NCBI GenBank assembly: GCA_944326735.1
Contig: CALVFC010000065.1
Location: forward strand, 1-7,762
DNA length: 7,762 nt
Source: an uncultured Limosilactobacillus sp.
GTDB lineage: Bacteria; Bacillota; Bacilli; Lactobacillales; Lactobacillaceae
Direction of reading: 5' to 3'
Of the stretch, positions 5,139-7,762 are shown one piece after another. The stretch's first letter is position 1; the number at the start of each line of letters is the position of its first letter. Under the pieces are notes generated by a model, which did no database searches, was not told the DNA's origin, and saw only the letters and a list, made by a program, of their open reading frames with translations. The translations under genes were made by a program, and so were the position numbers.

Positions 5139-5984
5139 TCAATTCAAGCCTTTACGAACTGTTGCTGCTTCACTAAATAAATCCTTCAATGTTGTTAAAT
5201 CACCTTTATCAATTGCCGTCCGTACTGATTGTAGGTCTGCTAAGTATTCGTCTAACTGTTGCAAAATATCTGCCCGATTATTCTGCATAATTGCTGTCCA
5301 CATCGTCGGGTCGGCTTGGGAAATCCGGGTGGTGGATTTGAACCCGCCGGCAGCTGATTGGATCCCTGGTTGCTGACCAGCTAACGTGTGGGCAGTCTGT
5401 TGGACGAGCGTGTAAGCCAGGATGTGGGGGAGGTGACTGATCTGGGCGACTAACTTGTCATGGTCCGCAGCGCTAATCGGCGTCCACTTGACCTGAGCAA
5501 CACTGAGGAGGGACTGCAGTCGTTGCGCACCATCCCCCTTAATTGTCGGTACTAAGAAGTAAAAAGCGTTCTTGAACAGGTCCACCTTCCCAGCTTCCGC
5601 ACCAGTTAAGTGTGATCCGGCCATCGGGTGACCACCCACAAAGTCAATCCCCTTCGCCGTTAATTCTTGGGCAGCATCCATAATCGTTTGCTTCGTTGAT
5701 CCCACGTCAGTAACCACCACTGACGCTTTCAGTGGCAACTGGGCTAATTGGTGAATGTCCTTCACAATTTGTGATACGGGAGCCGCCAAAATGATGAAGT
5801 CAGCCTGACTAGCTGCTTGCCAGTCGGTGACGGCGCGGTCAATGAAGCCCTGTTGAAGAGCGAAGGTAATATTATCTTGATTAGGGTCAATTGCCAGCAC
5901 TGTCGCGGCGGGATGGCCCTGTTTAATAATGCGGGCTAATGATGAGCCAATTAAACCAAGGCCCTTAATTAAGACCGTTGTCAT
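5139..5984 (-). CDS. tyrA: Prephenate dehydrogenase without ACT domain
   Basis: A 281-residue NAD-dependent enzyme that oxidatively decarboxylates prephenate to 4-hydroxyphenylpyruvate, the committed step to tyrosine. The N-terminal Rossmann fold shows GLGLIG (8-13) and D33 at the end of the second strand, which favours NAD. Catalytic-domain motifs are DVGSTK (93-98), GGHPMAGS (117-124, with H119 as the likely catalytic histidine), HLPH (184-187) and GGFKSTTR (213-220, with R220 a likely prephenate ligand). The protein stops after the helical dimerisation domain, without the C-terminal ACT domain that B. subtilis TyrA carries, so tyrosine feedback through ACT is not expected. The start overlaps the last 20 bases of aroA and is fixed by a perfect AGGAGGT inside aroA. 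Confidence 0.95.
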   Translation of the reverse strand: MTTVLIKGLGLIGSSLARIIKQGHPAATVLAIDPNQDNITFALQQGFIDRAVTDWQAASQADFIILAAPVSQIVKDIHQLAQLPLKASVVVTDVGSTKQTIMDAAQELTAKGIDFVGGHPMAGSHLTGAEAGKVDLFKNAFYFLVPTIKGDGAQRLQSLLSVAQVKWTPISAADHDKLVAQISHLPHILAYTLVQQTAHTLAGQQPGIQSAAGGFKSTTRISQADPTMWTAIMQNNRADILQQLDEYLADLQSVRTAIDKGDLTTLKDLFSEAATVRKGLN

Positions 5985-7281
5985 TGTGAGGACCTCCTAA
6001 AAGGGTTGCTAAGTCGTCGAAGAAGCCAGGGTAGGAAACGGCGACAGCATCTTCGTGTGCTAGTTGCAATGGCTGGTCAGCCTTCAAAGCAGCGATCGCA
6101 TCCATCATCCCTAACCGGTGGTCACCGTAACTGTCAAGTTGGGAATCTTGAATGTCCCATGATGGTCGTCCATCGATCACCATCCCGTCAGGCAGCTCCT
6201 TTACCTGAACGCCTAATTTGTGTAATTCGGCGACGACGGTTTTGATGCGGTCGGTTTCTTTGACTCTGAGCTCTTGTGCTCCTCGGATCGTTGATTGGCC
6301 ATCTGCACAAGCGGCCAATAGAGCTACTAGTGGCAGTTCATCAATCACTGCTGGAATGTCTTCCGCTGTTAAGTGGATTGGACGAAGGGCACTACTTTCA
6401 ACCGTTATGTCACCGCTTGGCTCACCCGTGGAGAATTGTTCCTCGATGGTCAGCTTGGCGTCCATTTGTTGAAGAATATCAATAATCCCGGTCCGTGTAG
6501 GGTTAAGGTTGACCCCTTTCAATGTCACCTTGGAGTTAGGGACAATCGTAGCGGCAACTAAGAAGAAGGCTGCTGATGACATATCACCGGGGACAGTTAC
6601 TTCCCGGCCAATTAATTTCTCTCCCGGATCCACTAAGATCACTTTGTTGGCGACGGTCCGGACACGGGCCCCAAACTGGCGGAGCATAATTTCTGTATGG
6701 TTACGGGTTGGTAGTTTTTCCACAATGACTGACGATTGCTTAGCTTGCAACGCCGCAAAGATCAAGGCACTCTTGACTTGGGCAGAGGCGACCTTCATCT
6801 CGTATTCGGCACCGTGGAGTTGGTGACCAACAATGGTGGCCGGCAACGTGCCGTCAGCCGTTAATTGAACTTCGCCACCAAATGCTTTTAGTGGTTCACT
6901 AACCCGTTTCATCGGTCGCTTCGACAGGGAATCATCCCCAAATAGCTGGGTGGTAAAATTACTGCCGGCCAACAAGCCAGCCATGAGACGGGTTGTTGTT
7001 CCAGAATTACCCATGTTCAAAGGATGGTCAGCCGGTTTCAATCCCGCGAAGCCCTTTCCATGTACTACGATGTCATGCCCATCATCTTCAATTTGAACGC
7101 CCAAGTCACGGAATGCTTGAAGCGTGGATTGGCAATCGTTACCACGGAGAAAATGGTGAATAGTAGTTGTTCCTTCGACAATTGAGCCAATCATGATGGC
7201 ACGGTGTGAAATGCTCTTGTCACCCGGAACGGTTAATGTCCCGTGGAGACCTTCTTGATTGGTGATTGGTAATTCTTTCAT
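5965..7281 (-). CDS. aroA: 3-phosphoshikimate 1-carboxyvinyltransferase (EPSP synthase)
   Basis: A complete 438-residue EPSP synthase that joins phosphoenolpyruvate to shikimate 3-phosphate, releasing phosphate. Motifs in order are PGDKSISHR (19-27, with K22, S23 and R27), GNSGTTTR (91-98), DDSLSKRPM (116-124), SAQVKSA (166-172), IDELP (313-317, with D314 the likely catalytic base), KETDR (341-345) and SYGDHRL (384-390). The GNSGTTTRLM form, rather than the GNAGTAMRP of E. coli-type enzymes, resembles the Bacillus/Staphylococcus-like group. The glycine at position 94, next to the phosphoenolpyruvate site, is unchanged. The ATG is preceded at 7 bases by AAAGGA, placed just after the aroC stop. 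The 3' end overlaps tyrA by 20 bases. Confidence 0.97.
   Translation of the reverse strand: MKELPITNQEGLHGTLTVPGDKSISHRAIMIGSIVEGTTTIHHFLRGNDCQSTLQAFRDLGVQIEDDGHDIVVHGKGFAGLKPADHPLNMGNSGTTTRLMAGLLAGSNFTTQLFGDDSLSKRPMKRVSEPLKAFGGEVQLTADGTLPATIVGHQLHGAEYEMKVASAQVKSALIFAALQAKQSSVIVEKLPTRNHTEIMLRQFGARVRTVANKVILVDPGEKLIGREVTVPGDMSSAAFFLVAATIVPNSKVTLKGVNLNPTRTGIIDILQQMDAKLTIEEQFSTGEPSGDITVESSALRPIHLTAEDIPAVIDELPLVALLAACADGQSTIRGAQELRVKETDRIKTVVAELHKLGVQVKELPDGMVIDGRPSWDIQDSQLDSYGDHRLGMMDAIAALKADQPLQLAHEDAVAVSYPGFFDDLATLLGGPHNDNGLN
5992..5998 (-). promoter_or_regulatory. tyrA ribosome-binding site inside aroA
   Basis: AGGAGGT on the - strand lies 7 bases before the tyrA ATG. It is itself coding: the bases are part of the Leu-Gly-Gly codons of the aroA tail (residues 428-430). 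Ribosomes finishing aroA would cover it, which points to coupled translation. Confidence 0.85.
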
Positions 7282-7295
7282 AAGTAGGTCCTTTC

Positions 7296-7762
7296 CTAAA
7301 ATTCGGCCAGGTGATGACGGTATTCGGCTAGTCCTGCTTTTAATCGTGAAAGGCTAGCTGACTCAAATGTTTCCGTAATGACCTTGGCTAGTTCAATGGC
7401 CACAACATTTTCAACAACGATGGAAGCAGGAACAATGGCGGTAACATCGGAACGTTCGACATTGGCCTTCAGCTTCTCTTTGCTATTGATATCAACTGTT
7501 TGGAGGGGCTTGTAAAGGGTTGGAATAGGCTTCATTGCCGCATTGACAATGATGGGCATTCCGTTCGTCATTCCACCTTCAAAGCCGCCGAGGTGGTTGG
7601 ATAAGCGGGTGAAACCGGTGCCCTGCTGGTAGTCGATCTGGTCCATAACTTGACTTCCGGGATGTTCGGCATCGGCAAACCCATCGCCGAAGCTGACCCC
7701 CTTCATTGCGTTTACGCCCATCACAGCGCCAGCTATTTTGCCATCCAACTTGGTATCCCAAC
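7296..7762 (-). CDS. aroC: Chorismate synthase, C-terminal part (cut by window edge)
   Basis: The open frame runs into the right edge, so only about the last 154 residues are present out of a usual total near 390. They begin with WDTKLDGKIAGAVMGVNAMKGVSFGDGF, which matches the conserved central part of chorismate synthase, the FMNH2-dependent enzyme that converts EPSP to chorismate. Further family marks are GGFEGGMTNGMPI and ERSDVTAIVPASIVVENVVA near the end. A TTG at 7746-7748 is an internal leucine codon, not a start, because conserved residues continue upstream of it. The stop TAG lies 14 bases before aroA, within the run-up to the aroA ribosome-binding site, so the two are translated from one message. 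The operon promoter must lie beyond the window. Confidence 0.95.
   Translation of the reverse strand, partial: WDTKLDGKIAGAVMGVNAMKGVSFGDGFADAEHPGSQVMDQIDYQQGTGFTRLSNHLGGFEGGMTNGMPIIVNAAMKPIPTLYKPLQTVDINSKEKLKANVERSDVTAIVPASIVVENVVAIELAKVITETFESASLSRLKAGLAEYRHHLAEF

Noticed and set aside
6006..6826. Several + strand open frames opposite aroA
   Set aside because: All lie antisense to an intact EPSP synthase, show unnatural arginine/serine-rich composition and lack ribosome-binding sites.
7746..7748. TTG as the start of a short right-end gene on the - strand
   Set aside because: The frame continues upstream with WDTK, conserved in chorismate synthase, so this is an internal leucine codon of a truncated aroC.

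Overview
The window looks like a chromosomal segment of a low- to moderate-GC Gram-positive lactic acid bacterium. A heterofermentative Lactobacillaceae such as Limosilactobacillus is my best guess. The support is strong AGGAGG-type ribosome-binding sites, GTG starts, intrinsic terminators after most units, a CcpA-type cre site, and protein sequences of Lactobacillaceae type. The genus is inference; the broad group is fairly secure. No transposase, integrase, phage gene or CRISPR array is visible.

Left part, + strand (1-4551): a run of short, mostly independently expressed units. After the last codons of an upstream gene and a terminator come an OsmC/Ohr-family peroxidase-like protein (106-537) and a 235-base intergenic region with a promoter candidate and an extended dyad operator. 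Next are an organophosphate:phosphate antiporter-type MFS transporter with a GTG start (773-2107), a YczE-type integral membrane protein (2321-2995), an unrecognised 91-residue protein (3131-3406), and an acetoin/diacetyl reductase-like SDR behind a promoter with a cre on its start site (3560-4348). A tRNA-Ser(GCU) closes this part (4464-4551).

Right part, - strand (4612-7762): the 3' end of an aromatic amino acid operon, read right to left as aroC (truncated by the window edge), aroA, tyrA, aroK. These supply the last common steps of the shikimate pathway (shikimate to shikimate 3-phosphate by AroK, to EPSP by AroA, to chorismate by AroC) and the tyrosine branch (prephenate to 4-hydroxyphenylpyruvate by TyrA). 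The genes are tightly packed, with one 20-base overlap, Shine-Dalgarno sequences at or inside the preceding gene's end, and no internal promoter that I can see. The operon ends at a hairpin at 4563-4603 that can also terminate the convergent tRNA transcript.

The gene content is mostly ordinary. The points most worth a second look are regulatory: a 33-base dyad ahead of the transporter, a cre over the SDR start site with a related core, two exactly abutting inverted repeats ahead of the 91-residue gene (the second covering its -35 box), and a terminator so close to the OsmC gene that no promoter fits between them. TyrA also lacks the C-terminal ACT domain expected in many Firmicutes. I did not find convincing evidence of a wholly new system.
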